A stretch of DNA of 64,000 nucleotides from Oscheius sp. JU75 (GCA_037178855.1 JASJZC010000007.1:1736001-1800000), one strand, 5' to 3'; numbered from the stretch's first letter, positions 10,651 to 21,058 are shown. The notes: generated by a model not told the origin, from the sequence alone. Translations and numbers: made by a program.

Positions 10651-12245
10651 TTTTTCAATGACTCAAGTCTAAAAAAAGAGTTCGCCCGTCTAGTTAACCA
10701 TCCGTTAAAAGACCTAAGTAACTGGCTGTCTAACTTGGTAACGAAGGAATTCAGGGAAGAAGTACATAGCTTGGGAAGAGGGAAGCCCGCACTTTCCATT
10801 GCACTGTTTCATTCTCTCAATCGTCTGAACCAGTGTGCAATCCTCGAACCCATATAGGTGTTTTCAGATTGGTGTCGGCGGAGACAGTCAATCAGGACTG
10901 CATGCAGCAAACTTCCAAGAGATGATTGACGGATTCGATCACGACGACGTTATTGTCTACTACCATAAGCCGTCACTGTTTATTATCATAAGCTGGACAC
11001 CAACTTTTTAATAGGGGTTCAAACTCGAGAAGTTGAATTATCACAGTCAGTAGTCATCTGAGCTACTGAGCAGCCTATTCTAGCAAGAAAACAAAGGAGC
11101 CATGTAGGCACTCGGGATGCATTAAGAAAATCACCTCTCTCTTTAAGTCTCGCCTCCAGTTTCGATTTTTCGAAAGTTGTTTACTCGAAAATTTAGATCA
11201 ATCGACGAATCATGAGACCCCAAGCACGAGTGATACGTCTTGATGCTGCTACTTTTGAGCCTCTTGTGAGTCACCGAAAATGCCTGTAATCGTCAGTTCC
11301 AAACGAGAAGGGGAATCGCGCCAGCATCTGTAGGACCACAGGTCTCCTCTCGTAGTCATCCACAAACGTTTCAATATCACCCGAACTCCGAGAACTGCGA
11401 CTTCTTCTGTATCTTAAAATTTCAACGTTTCAAGCTTGGCATATCCTTCCCAAACGGTCTTACAGAGCCACTACATTCAGACTAAGACCGTCACTTCTAA
11501 CATTGTTTTTCACCGTGCCCGAGATCCTCCGCCGCAGGTCCAGAGAACTATTCTGCCAAAGCCAAGCATCTAGGCACAAGATACCATATTGGTGTGAGTA
11601 TCCATTTTTTGTAGAGCAGACGGCTGCTTAGAGAGCGCGATGACCAGGCGTGAGTGTATCTCCCACATATATATTAAGTGTATGCGTACCTTTACAGCGG
11701 CATGACTATGTGTGCGCCAAAAATCAATATTACATAATTACAACCTAAATTCAAACTTTTTTTCAACCGGATAGTGCTCCGGTCAACGTCACAGATATAA
11801 GCATGGCTCCAGTGGCCCATGTGCAGGACTTTGTCTGGGAAAAGGTCGAACAACAGGAATCGGTCAATACTCTCAGGCTGAAGCTAAGAAGGATCCTTCT
11901 AACGAAGAATAAAGACTCCGCCTCTGACAGCTATCCTAACGGACACGTCAATAGCTTTCAGCACCCTTTCATTTAAATGGTGTCGAATGATTTGATATTT
12001 TCCACTTTTTCGTGTAGTGAAAAATGGCTGTTTTCCCGGCCTACCCCGCCAAAATATTCAAACGATCGCTTTTGACAGCGTTTTTACCAGCTACCCACTG
12101 TTACTGGAAAACAGCACCCTGATAGACAGAGACTTGTCGGTTACTCTGCCAACAAGTGATACTATATATGATGCTAGCTTTCAATGAGAGTGACACAAAG
12201 CTGAAAATCAAGAAGCTAATGGACGAAGTGCTAGAGATGCGATAA
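10651..12245 (+). other. Series of stop-free coding-like segments, no recognised family (novel or decaying gene)
   Basis: Plus-strand segments free of stops follow one another: 10651-10857 (EFARLVNHPLKDLSNWLSNL), 10868-11011 after TTTTCAG (GVGGDSQSGLHAANFQEMID), 11197-11265 between ATTTAG and GTGAGT (RRIMRPQARVIRLDAATFEP), 11297-11485, 11466-11573 (SHYIQTKTVTSNIVFHRARD), 11776-11976 (MAPVAHVQDFVWEKVEQQES), 12020-12187 (TIAFDSVFTSYPLLLENSTL) and 12171-12245 (FNESDTKLKIKKLMDEVLEM, TAA). Several have good splice borders and phase-compatible joins, for example 10868 with a donor at 10742. Other neighbours disagree in frame. The residue composition is protein-like and not that of a transposase I know. 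It may be a rapidly evolving gene, or one broken by small indels. I cannot name a function. Confidence 0.33.
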
Positions 12246-12288
12246 ATTTTTCAGTCATGCACAAACAAAGGGTCCACGGATAACGTAC

Positions 12289-12335
12289 GTCTTCCAGGCC
12301 GACTGAATTTACTTTTCGTGTTCGCGTTCTGAAGC
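12289..12335 (+). repeat. 47-bp direct repeat, copy 1
   Basis: Identical by eye to 12641-12687; it starts GTCTTCCAGGCCGACTGAAT and ends GAAGC. The GC-rich repeat stands out from AT-rich surroundings. Confidence 0.9.
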
Positions 12336-12640
12336 TAGTGTCTGAAACTGCTTTTTTTTTGTATAGTCAGCGTCATTACTTCTAGACAAAAGTCGGAACT
12401 GGACACAGCACCTCTTTTAGTTCTGAGCGATTTTCCAAAGATTTTTGCGACCTAAAGTAACTGATAAAAAATTGTATGGACAGACAGGGGATGGACACTT
12501 CTGTACTCTAATGCAGATATTGTTGTCTCACGAAACAAAGCTAGAAACAAAGCTCAGGTCAGAGAGACCAAAATGTGACGAATTAGTATCAAGGACAGGA
12601 GTTGAATGATGGCTGGTCAATCTGCATGTGTTGAGATATT

Positions 12641-12687
12641 GTCTTCCAGGCCGACTGAATTTACTTTTCGTGTTCGCGTTCTGAAGC
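12641..12687 (+). repeat. 47-bp direct repeat, copy 2
   Basis: Second copy, 352 bases after the first. The DNA between the copies has no open frame of interest. Confidence 0.9.
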
Positions 12688-12868
12688 AGAAAAAAAGTAT
12701 TTTAAATATCCGTATTATTCTATGTATTCTAAAATGCATACAAATCTAATTCTACAAGAGGCAACGGGGAGAAAAAGTAGCTTTTTCAAGCCACAATACT
12801 ATATAGGTTCTATTGAAAAGGAGTTATGGAAATGAAGGGTGTAGTTCTTTGAGTAGTAGTGGATCGTT

Positions 12869-14426
12869 TTACTTTTCTCTAAAACAGTCTTCTTGCTGAG
12901 CAATTGAACCTACAAGCAACTTTATAATAATGTTCTGCAGATGTTTGCGGCACGGTTTCAATGTCATAATAGTTGTGATGATAGTCAATGGAACAGGTGT
13001 AGACGCTAGGCCGAGGACTATATTGAAAATATCTGAAACTGTTTCGCATCGCAGACTAAAGTTTGTATACCTAGTCTCCACGAATTGGTGACCACCAGAT
13101 AGATAAAACATAGTACCAATATTGCAGTCGTAGCCGCGAATGCAAGACACTGCAAATTTCAGAATGATACATAGATGTGCAATTTCCGGAAACTTTGATA
13201 TTACAGTTATCTCTTTACTACTAAAGTGCAATGGTCCGTCCATCCATGCGTCACCACGAAAAAAAAAAGCTGGGAAGTCATTGAATGACAAGAAATTTGA
13301 CAAGTCAACTTTTGGGGGACTTGGGAATTTAGGGTATTGGAGAAGCGGTGCAGCCACCTGTTGTAAATTCTAACCCAAGACTAAGGGACGGCGAAGCCGT
13401 CGTAGATGGTTGATACAAGTTTATCTTCTAGTCAACGATTCAAGAGTGTCTCTTTTTTTCTGTTCCTTTTTCCTGTCCCCCTTGGGCGTTCTACTCACGG
13501 ATGCTAGGAGACAAATTAACATCTGCTTCTGGTGTTTTCGAGTAAGATTTGACATTCCCGGGCTGTTGACAGCTTGATACATAATATACGTAGAGGCAAT
13601 AACGGCGAGAGAATAAAAAACAAGAAAGAAGGTGCCACAATATATGATTACAGATACCCAAGGGTTACTACTGGTATGTACGGCAATAACTTGTGGGCGC
13701 CAGAACTCATTATATTCTACGCGGAACTCGTTGAAACATTCCTCCTTTTGTATTTGTTGATCCTCATAATCGATGGCAAACATTATCATAGTGAATGGAA
13801 AAACAGACGAGCATAAATAGCAAGCCGGATAGACAATATAGTCTAAGACTCGATTGCGAAGGAAATGGTTGGGAGGTATAATTTTTGTCATTCTGTAGTA
13901 GAACAAGACACTTATTACTGAAGCCGCCACTGAAATTAATCAAATTTTCTGAATGAAACGGGATTTTCAGGCTTCTCTATTTTCTAAGTTAATAATGAAA
14001 ACACAAACTTATAATGGACGTGATTACCAGAGCACCCTGTACTTTGACCGAAACATCTAGCAGTGTAAGAAGCCCTCGAAACTCTGCCGCAATATACGGT
14101 AAGTACCATACCGGCGGAGATAAATAGGCCATGATTACTGTATAAATGCATCCTCTGCAACGATTTCTTGTTAAATCTTCCAGACTAACATACAACACAG
14201 CATGCCATACGAGGAGAATTCGAAATGTCCTCGTTATATGATTTGGTGGCATGTAAATGAAGAGATATAGGACCAGACATAGAGAACAAAGAGAAATGAT
14301 GCATGTGGTCTGAACTGCTGACGTAATGAAATACAAAACTGTTTATACCTCGAGTGCAATAAACGGAAACTTTGGGTTTGGGTCGAAAAAAGGGTTTGTG
14401 AAATTCACGTTATTCAGAAGTGACAT
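12869..14426 (-). CDS. Serpentine chemoreceptor-type GPCR (Srh/Sri-like)
   Basis: Exons 14426-14349, 14309-14009, 13929-13499 and 13357-12869 join in phase. The start MSLLNNVNFTNPFFDPNPKF is an extracellular N-terminus. Hydrophobic segments follow: TTCIISLCSLCLVLYLFIYM (TM1), WHAVLYVSLEDL, the PPVWYLPYIAAEFRGLL region, VQGALVITSIIMAASVISVL, VLDYIVYPACYLCSSVFPFT, VSVIIYCGTFFLVFYSLAVI and FNIVLGLASTPVPLTIITTI, with KHQKQMLICLLAS before TM6. The layout resembles nematode Srh/Sri receptors, which detect odorants and soluble cues in sensory neurons. As joined the product is 432 residues, about 80 more than usual. The surplus lies between MLICLLAS and FNIVLG (13357-13030), so an intron there may have been missed. 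Confidence 0.68.
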
Positions 14427-14857
14427 TGGATAGATTAAAGGTATAAAGGCCTTTCCTCTCTGAGCAGGTGTTTTGGGAAGAAAGCAATTAGATGACAGAG
14501 TTTGATCGCTGAGTAGTACTCATGTGCACATTAGATACTATCAGGCATTAAGAAGACCTTTATCCTAAAATGTTTCAAGGGCTCAGCCAAAAAAGATACT
14601 ACAGCAAAATACAACCTTGTAAGGTTTCGATCCAATACGCTTGCCCTTTACCGGAAGATCTTACCGAACATTAAGAGATATTACCAATTACGTCACGTCA
14701 CGCTGACGATTAGCTAACCTCGTTACGTCTGTTCTCACTTTTTAGTCTACATTTTGAGACATTTAAGTTGCAATAGATACACACGAACAACGATAACACT
14801 AACATGTGGCCTTAACATTTTAACGGAAGACAATTTCTGACCATCCCACATGTTGTA
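14427..14857. other. Spacer between the GPCR and the mariner element
   Basis: No exon seen; it probably contains the GPCR promoter on the minus strand. Confidence 0.4.
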
Positions 14858-16073
14858 TTGGGTTGGCATATAAGTCTTTTCGTTTTTTGTAAACATGTCC
14901 TTTGTCTTGTTTGCAACAATGACCGAGCTGTTGATATAGCACCTCGTGTAGCTCACTCAGTCCTCTACAAGCACCATGCAAGACATCACTTCTTTTCTTC
15001 TTGTTCTCTATTCTCTGTTCGTCTTGATCCAGACTATTGATGACCGGCCACCCTACGATCTGCGACATGAGTTCCTCAAAGGCACGAATGGAGCCCAAAC
15101 GGCGTCTGATATCAACGATGTTTATGGCCAAGGGATGGCGTCTACGAGGGTATGCCAGTTGTGGCTCTATCGCTTTCGGACTGGGGACAAAAGTGTCGAA
15201 GATGAGCCAAGGTCAACTTTTGATGAATCGAAGCTGCTGCAGCTCGTGAACAAGAACAATCGCCAGACTGCCCATGAACTAGCAGAGGCACTGTCTGTCA
15301 GTCATGTTGCAGTGGAACATCATTTGAAGCTATTGAGATTTATGAAGAAACTGGGCACTTGGTTGCCGCATGACCTGAGTGACACCCAGAAGTGGCAACG
15401 TATGTCCGTCGCCCATTCTCTCCTGTCCAGATATGAGAGGAAATCCTTTTTACCACGCCTGGTGAAGGGGATGAGAAGTGGGTAACGTAGGTAAATTTCC
15501 AAAGGAAGCGTCAATGAATGGGTCCAGGGCAGGCACCAAGTCCTGATGGGAAACCCGATACTCATTAAAGACGATTATGCTCTGTGTTTTCTGGGATATC
15601 GAAGGAGTGGTGCACTGGGAACTACTTGATGCTGGAACTACCCTTACGGCCGCCATGTACAGTCAGCAACTTGAAAGGGTTGCCGCTGCACTTCGTCAGA
15701 ACCACCGAAGTCGAAGGTCATCCTGCAGCTGGACCCCATGTTGCAAAACTCAAGATCCACGACCTGGGTTGGGAAATTGTACCCCATCCTCCTTATAGCC
15801 CGGACCTTGCCCCTTCCGACTATTATCTGTTCCAAACTCTCAACAACGAGATTGGAGGACAACAGTTCGATTCCGACGGCGCTCACAAAACCTGGTTGAC
15901 AAACTTCTTCGCGTCGAAACCCAAGGTGTTCTACGAGTGTGGCATTCGTAAGCTACCCACGAAATGGGCAGACGAGGTACATCATAATTGTAATTACAAG
16001 GAATGAAAATGTTGTTTGGAAGTCAATAAATTTTGGCATTTGAAAAAGCGAAAAGACTTAGCTGCCAACCCAA
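14858..16073 (+). mobile_element. Full-length but inactive mariner element (1216 bp)
   Basis: Terminal inverted repeats of about 28 bp begin TTGGGTTGGCATATAAGTCT on the left and, on the complement, TTGGGTTGGCAGCTAAGTCT on the right. TA dinucleotides at 14856-14857 and 16074-16075 flank the element, as expected of the mariner target-site duplication. The interior encodes a broken mariner transposase. The element sits 160 bases from the inverted collagen fragment. Confidence 0.93.
14976..16006 (+). pseudogene. Mariner transposase, frameshifted
   Basis: Frame pieces in order: 14976-15485 carries the paired helix-turn-helix region (YDLRHEFLKGTNGAQTASDI, DEPRS, TAHELAEALSVSHVAVEHHL), 15577-15798 carries GVVHWELLDAGTTLTAAMYS, and 15700-16006 carries GWEIVPHPPYSPDLAPSDYY and FFASKP. 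The frame breaks exactly at the first catalytic Asp, where VTGDEKW is normally found: GDEKW survives only in another frame. The second Asp (HDNARPH in relatives) reads AAGPHVA here, so it is lost. The third (YSPDLAPSDY) is present. The copy cannot make active enzyme. Confidence 0.9.
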
Positions 16074-16235
16074 TATATTATAACCGTGACTTCAGGTCCA
16101 AATAGCAAAACACTGTTGTTTTGCACCGGGTATTGAGGCACAGGCGGCTGAGCAGAATATAAAGACGTCTCTTCTTGCATATTTTGACTTCAACAAACAG
16201 GCAAGGGACCTCGAAGCAGAAGGACGTCTTCGGAT

Positions 16236-16403
16236 TCCTTCACTTGAGCCACCACTGACAGCCGAATCATCGGGATTCATAGCCAACTTGACGAGCAGTA
16301 CGGTTTCCAGCGGCCATAGAACGAATAACGATTTCAGAATAAATAGAGTTTGCCGAGGACTTGCAGTAGTTGATTTCGCGGTTCATACTCACCTTGACTC
16401 GGT
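16236..16403 (-). repeat. 168-bp inverted repeat, left arm (collagen sequence)
   Basis: Read on the minus strand this is identical, base for base by eye, to 16759-16926 on the plus strand. It codes for the collagen N-terminal domain from DRVK to SSEG. Confidence 0.95.
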
Positions 16404-16521
16404 CCACATAACTGTAGACTAGAGGGAAGGTTACGCAGACGGAGAAGACAGCTACGACCGAGAATGTGACTGCCGAATAGGCCACAAGACAGTAAGCCTT
16501 GATGCGAGAAGTGTCTTCCAT
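16254..16521 (-). pseudogene. Cuticle collagen, detached N-terminal half
   Basis: From ATG 16521 the minus strand encodes MEDTSRIKAYCLVAYSAVTF and onward through VYSYVDRVK, NREINYCKSSANSIYSEI and NRTARQVGYES. That is the cytoplasmic head, signal-anchor and N-terminal domain of a nematode cuticle collagen, with the NRTARQ furin-like region. A one-base shift follows at GAATCCCGATGATT. After SGGSSEG (16236) similarity to the collagen stops and no Gly-X-Y region follows. The missing half is on the plus strand at 16927-17549. This is one half of a gene split by inversion. Confidence 0.85.
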
Positions 16522-16758
16522 CTCAGAAAGCGTGATGGGTACATCAGTGGACAAGCTTTTATATCAATGGTTGCAACTTAGTGATTTCACTCTTTCCGTG
16601 ACTGGGTGCAAGAAAACCCAATGTCCGCATTAGGTTCCAGCAGAAAAAGGGGACTATACACAAGGCTTTGGGTAGTGAAAGGAGGTGAAATCATTCGCGG
16701 CGCAAATGAATAAAGGAAATAAAACCTTGTATACATACTCAATCAGACAAGAGAGCAA

Positions 16759-16926
16759 ACCGAGTCAAGGTGAGTATGAACCGCGAAATCAACTACTGCA
16801 AGTCCTCGGCAAACTCTATTTATTCTGAAATCGTTATTCGTTCTATGGCCGCTGGAAACCGTACTGCTCGTCAAGTTGGCTATGAATCCCGATGATTCGG
16901 CTGTCAGTGGTGGCTCAAGTGAAGGA
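16759..16926 (+). repeat. 168-bp inverted repeat, right arm
   Basis: Perfect partner of 16236-16403; the spacer between the arms is 355 bp and includes the collagen signal-anchor exon. Confidence 0.95.
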
Positions 16927-17549
16927 GTCTACAGTGGCTGCTGCCTCCCTGGCTCACCAGGACCTGCTGGTGCCCCTGGAAAGCCAGGTCGTCCCGGTAA
17001 ACCAGGAGCTCCTGGAGCTGCTGGCAGTGCAGGAAAGCCGCCTCTGACACCCCGTGAATCTATCACTCCTCCTCCTTGTAAACCATGCCCAGAAGGACCT
17101 CAAGGACCACCTGGTCCTCCTGGCCCTGCTGGAGATGCAAGAAGCGATGGGCAGCCTGGTACTGGAGGTGGACAAGGAGCACCTGGCCCTGCTGGTCCTA
17201 AGCAGCTCCTGGACCTGCTGGAAACCCAGGACAGCCCGGACCTGATGCTCAAAGCGAGGATCATAGTCCTGGTCCTCCTGGCCCTGCCGGGCCTGCTGGA
17301 CCACCTGGACCCGCAGGACAGCCTGGCCAGCCTGGTGGACCGGGAACTGCTGGCAAGTTATAGACATGACAAGTTAAAACAACGTTCAGGACCTCCCCAA
17401 GAGACCTAAAGGATCTGGTAATGATGGTAATCCCGGACAGCCTGGAGAAGCTGAACTATCCGGAGGATCGGGAGAAAAGGGAATCTGTCCCAAGTATTGC
17501 GCTATTGATGGTGGAGTTTTCTTCGAGGACGGAACTCGTCGTCGCTGAG
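16759..17549 (+). pseudogene. Cuticle collagen, Gly-X-Y half without signal anchor, frameshifted
   Basis: The segment starts inside the N-terminal domain (the repeat arm) and continues through GCCLPGSPGPAGAPGKPGRP, the Cys-interrupted Gly-X-Y blocks and PGPAGNPGQPGPDA. It ends with the typical C-terminus GEKGICPKYCAIDGGVFFED, GTRRR and TGA. There are three readings: a one-base insertion near 16890 (shared with the minus copy), a one-base loss near 17200 (GPAGPK|AAPG) and a likely 33-nt intron near 17358-17390. It lacks the start and the membrane anchor and carries frameshifts, so it is a pseudogene. AATAAA follows at about 17569. The left neighbour is its own N-terminal half in opposite orientation. 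Confidence 0.88.
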
Positions 17550-17569
17550 TGTCATGACATAACTCTTGT

Positions 17570-18060
17570 GAATAAAACACTTTTCTCAGAAAGCACAAAA
17601 TCAAACGGCTGTCTTTTTTTTATAAATAACATGGACACTATGAGTCTTTGATTACCAATGGTCATCGGTCAACGCATTAGCGTCCTTGTTTGAAAGTCTG
17701 GCAGAATGGAAACGGCAATAGAGACTTGGAACGAATTCATGGATTAATCATAGGAACAGATGTTTTCCGAAAGACCATAAGTGATGAGAAAACTTGCCTT
17801 GTACTACACTTTCGAGCAAGCTTACAAGTTACAACGTGATAATTATTCCCTACTTGCTTCATGCTACGAAAAGGAAGATATAACCAAACGTGCCAAAAGT
17901 TTGATCTCCGTCTACCCTGCTACAGAAAAATATGCAAAACGTCTCAGCAGATTCGAATGTATTTGGGAAAACTTCACATTTGTGTGTTCATTTGTATGAG
18001 CTTCAGTCTAGACGAGGCAGACCAAGTTCTTGCGTGTTGTGTAGTAATATGGAAGTCCAT
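17570..18060. other. Spacer between the collagen relic and the next GPCR
   Basis: An open frame on the plus strand (17781-17999) has ordinary composition and no recognisable domain or splice partner. I see nothing else. Confidence 0.35.
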
Positions 18061-19795
18061 TCAAAATTGTGATGAATGTCTCACAGTAGCTCTAATTCCT
18101 CTCCTCGGGGACTGATGTGTCACCGTGACTGTCCCTTGATGCTGTATCTCGACAGCAATCTGGCTACTTCTCTTTGTTTTGAAGCAAATGAGCACGTCCC
18201 TTATATCTTTGCTCATTCCAATGACAAACAATGGCGATAAACTTCCAGCTAACAGTAGGAGCTGAAATCAGCCAAGTTGTGAGATGTTTTCAAAGGCGAA
18301 CCATGGACATGACTCTTTTGGTCAAAAAGATGGTTGAAGCTTGTATATCTCTATTGAACACGTAGAGACTGTACAAGTTTGGAATCTGCAAAAGATTATA
18401 ATTGTATACGCATGCTACTTACCTGGAAGGCGAAAAATATAAACAAAGCCTGGTAGAGCAGCTGCTTCTCTCCATACGTGCTGGCACCTGTCGTTTTTCG
18501 CATCATTAACAGTTTGACGAAAATGGCGACATAAAGGAGGAAGCAAATAATTGGAAGAGCTACAGAAGAAAACAACTCCAACTAAGGAAGTACTTCAGTC
18601 TGTTTAAAAATGTTTCTACCCCAAACATAACCCTTGTCTTGATAGTGTACAGTCCATCTTGTAGATACTTTCCACAATAATAGTTCCATCGATAGGTATC
18701 CAGGAAACCTTTTTCTGTTTTATAGTAGCAATCCTGAAGAACAGTCGCAAGCGTTATGCCAAATATTGCAACCCAAATGATTCCCAAGGTTACAACAAGA
18801 GCCTTTCCAGTCAAGAGCCTGGAGCCGGATGGTAATAGGAAGATAAAGAATCGATGTAGGGCAATAAGAAGTGTAGCGATTTGCAACAGCCAATTAGATA
18901 CGATTTCGAAGCTTTTTATAAAGATGAAAATTTCTTAAAGCTACCATTAAGATTCTTTAAAAGCTGTTCTGTATAGTTCAGTGTTTCTAGAACATCTTTG
19001 AAAAACACACTGGACCGATTCGTATCTCAATCTTTCGGAGACTGTATCCATAGATAAAAGTCTTTTGAACTTTTTTAGTTCAAAAGATTTAATAACGTTA
19101 GGGTTTAATAACGTTAAAGAGACATTTCGTTTACAGGTGAATGGGTGAACACAGGAATACGTTTCGAACTCAAGTCCGCCACGAATTTTGCTCAAACTGC
19201 ATTTTTTGCTCACCGTTTTCTCACTTTTCTTCTTTATTCTCGGTATTTTTGGCGTCGAACTGGACGTTTCTAGGCAGTTTTTTTTTAGCGCTGAGTCATT
19301 TCAACACATTTAGAAGTCATAATAATGAGTAAAATACCGAAAAACCCTTTAAACCCTATAACTCACCTGTTTTCAAATATGTTTGAACGTCATCAATGTC
19401 TAGACTAAAAAGAGGAAGAGTGCAAACAAATTCAGCTGTTAGAATTAAAGCATTGGCTGCAAGAATATGCATTACCAGGATATAAAAGGGATTCTGAACT
19501 ACTAGTTTTTTATTGTTCCCTATCTTACGTTCAAGAACTTTTTCCCTCCTCTGACCAAAACTGCTAAGAATGTCCCGTTAACAAAGAACGAGACCGAAAG
19601 AGAGATGAAATATGCATAAATAAGTAACCAATAGGTAATATCTTTTTCGCCCGGAGGAACATTAACGCCCGATTCTTTTATTCCGCCGTTCGGCGAGGTC
19701 GTGTGGATGTTAGGAGGAGAAAAAGTGTAAGCTGCCATTTGAGGCAACTCCTTATGACAAGAGACAGCGACGAATGAACTCGGAGATTGGTTCAT
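18061..19795 (-). CDS. Seven-transmembrane chemoreceptor-type GPCR
   Basis: Exons 19795-19529, 19493-19367, about 18911-18632, 18581-18423, 18385-18302 and 18261-18061 (TGA). Segments are LLIYAYFISLSVSFFVNGTF (TM1), ILVMHILAANALILTAEFVC (TM2), NWLLQIATLLIALHRFFIFL (TM3, with an HRF end in place of DRY), ALVVTLGIIWVAIFGITLAT (TM4), SVALPIICFLLYVAIFVKLL (TM5), YQALFIFFAFQIPNLYSLYV (TM6) and LLLLAGSLSPLFVIGMSKDI (TM7, SP in place of NP). The C-tail is Arg/Ser rich. This is rhodopsin-like nematode chemoreceptor topology, subfamily unclear (Srx/Srsx style). The acceptor of exon 3 is weak (AAAAAG) and one base out of phase; a small exon between 18950 and 19360 may be missing. Confidence 0.68.
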
Positions 19796-19857
19796 AAAAC
19801 ATTCATGTTTTATGATTATCCGGTCGGGACATGTGTTTTTGCAGCAACGTTGACCTC

Positions 19858-20318
19858 GCTTTCACATCTTTCGAAGGTGTTTTGATAAAACAAGTTTGGC
19901 TGATGCCCCGTTGGGGCTCGTGAGACGATAGGGAAGAGCAATGCTCGGCCTTACTCTTCTCGACCGCATGAGGAACGAAGATGTTCGAAGAATGACCCAG
20001 CTCCCCGACATCCTGGACCTGGCTTGAAGGAGAAAGCTGAAGTGGGCAAGAAGAGTTGCAGCGATGGACGGAGCGAGATGGTCGAGAGCCACGACTGAAT
20101 GGATACCCCTGGACCAGCGACGCGTCGTTGGAAGGCCCCGTATGAGATGAGAGGATGATCTAAAGAGAGCATCCGAGAGGATTGGAAGAGCCCCCGCAAC
20201 GTGGATACGAGCAGCAAGGTTGGACGGCGATGAGTGTGTTCGAGTTATGGGAGCGGCAAAAGACCCAATCTAGGGAACTCCTTTGATACCGTCAAATAAA
20301 TTGTAAATGTAAATGTTT
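19858..20318 (+). mobile_element. 3' end of an RTE-type non-LTR retrotransposon
   Basis: In frame: LGLTLLDRMRNEDVRRMTQL, then KLKWARRVAAMDGARWSRAT, TEWIPLDQRRVVGRPRMR and ATWIRAARLDGDECVRVMGA, then TAG. The KLRWAGHV.RM.D.RW....TEW.P....R..GRP..RW pattern is the C-terminus of RTE/CR1-like reverse transcriptase polyproteins. Two TGA codons stand where Trp is expected. The element is 5'-truncated and ends with a TGTAAATG-type microsatellite, as usual for RTE tails. Confidence 0.82.
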
Positions 20319-20503
20319 TAAATATTGTACCGTTTTCATAGGCTTGTAGCACTAGCGTAGCTTTTGGCTAATCTTTCTCGACTAACCTTTTTATCTTAAT
20401 CTTTCTGACCAGCTGATCTATGGCTTTCTTAGGCCGTTTTATTAGCGAACAATATGAAATGCACTCTGATACCCGTATTGAAAATCGTGATCTCTTAGAG
20501 TGA
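20319..20503. other. Spacer
   Basis: No feature seen between the retroelement tail and the small membrane protein gene. Confidence 0.4.
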
Positions 20504-20737
20504 TTATACAAGAGTCTCCTGTACACTTTCGTTGTCGGTGCAAACTATCGACTCGGATGTGCTGCTATGTCTTTTTCTTACATGCTAAAATGTTTTGTTG
20601 ATACTTGAACAAACGATACTCACTCTCATCTGGCACGCAATACACCATAGCAGTAGATTCAATCCGACATAAGTAATGCAAATGGTGATAATGTAGATGA
20701 AAATGACTAGCGAATACGGTTCAGATGGTATTATCAT
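20504..20737 (-). CDS. Small single-pass membrane protein (64 aa)
   Basis: Exon 20737-20624 (ATG, 38 codons, donor GTGAGT) joins in phase 0 to 20584-20504 after TTTTAG. The product starts MIIPSEPY, has one transmembrane helix (SLVIFIYIITICITYVGLNL then LLWCIAC), then a short basic and Ser/Thr-rich cytosolic tail (HVRKRHSSTSESIVCTDNES) ending QETLV. Two Cys at the inner face are possible palmitoylation sites. I know no family. It is not the first exon of the GPCR to its left, which has its own ATG and TM1, and the retroelement tail lies between them. Good splice sites and a clean frame support a real micro-gene. Confidence 0.5.
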
Positions 20738-21058
20738 TGTGAAAAGTGGGAAGAAGGACCTGCCGACTGTCTAGTACAATGGGCTAGCCAAAATTGTTTA
20801 TACAGCTGGATGAAACAAACATTTGCGACGGAGATTTGGCTCTTACCACCTAGGGTATGTGGGTGGCTCTAGGCAAGTGTTCTCTATGTATAAATGTACA
20901 GGTCATTTGCTAATCAATCACCGATAAAAGCTGCTCTAACATTCAAAGAACCTCAAAATCTTGTCGTTTTTAGAAGAGATGCGTTTTCCTACTCCCTTTG
21001 TTCCAACTTTTGTAGATGGCACACAATTTACGGTAGGATATATGGTAAGCCGGTCTCC

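Noticed and set aside
15644-15886. Minus-strand frame in the mariner
   Set aside because: Opposite strand of the transposase; no independent signal.
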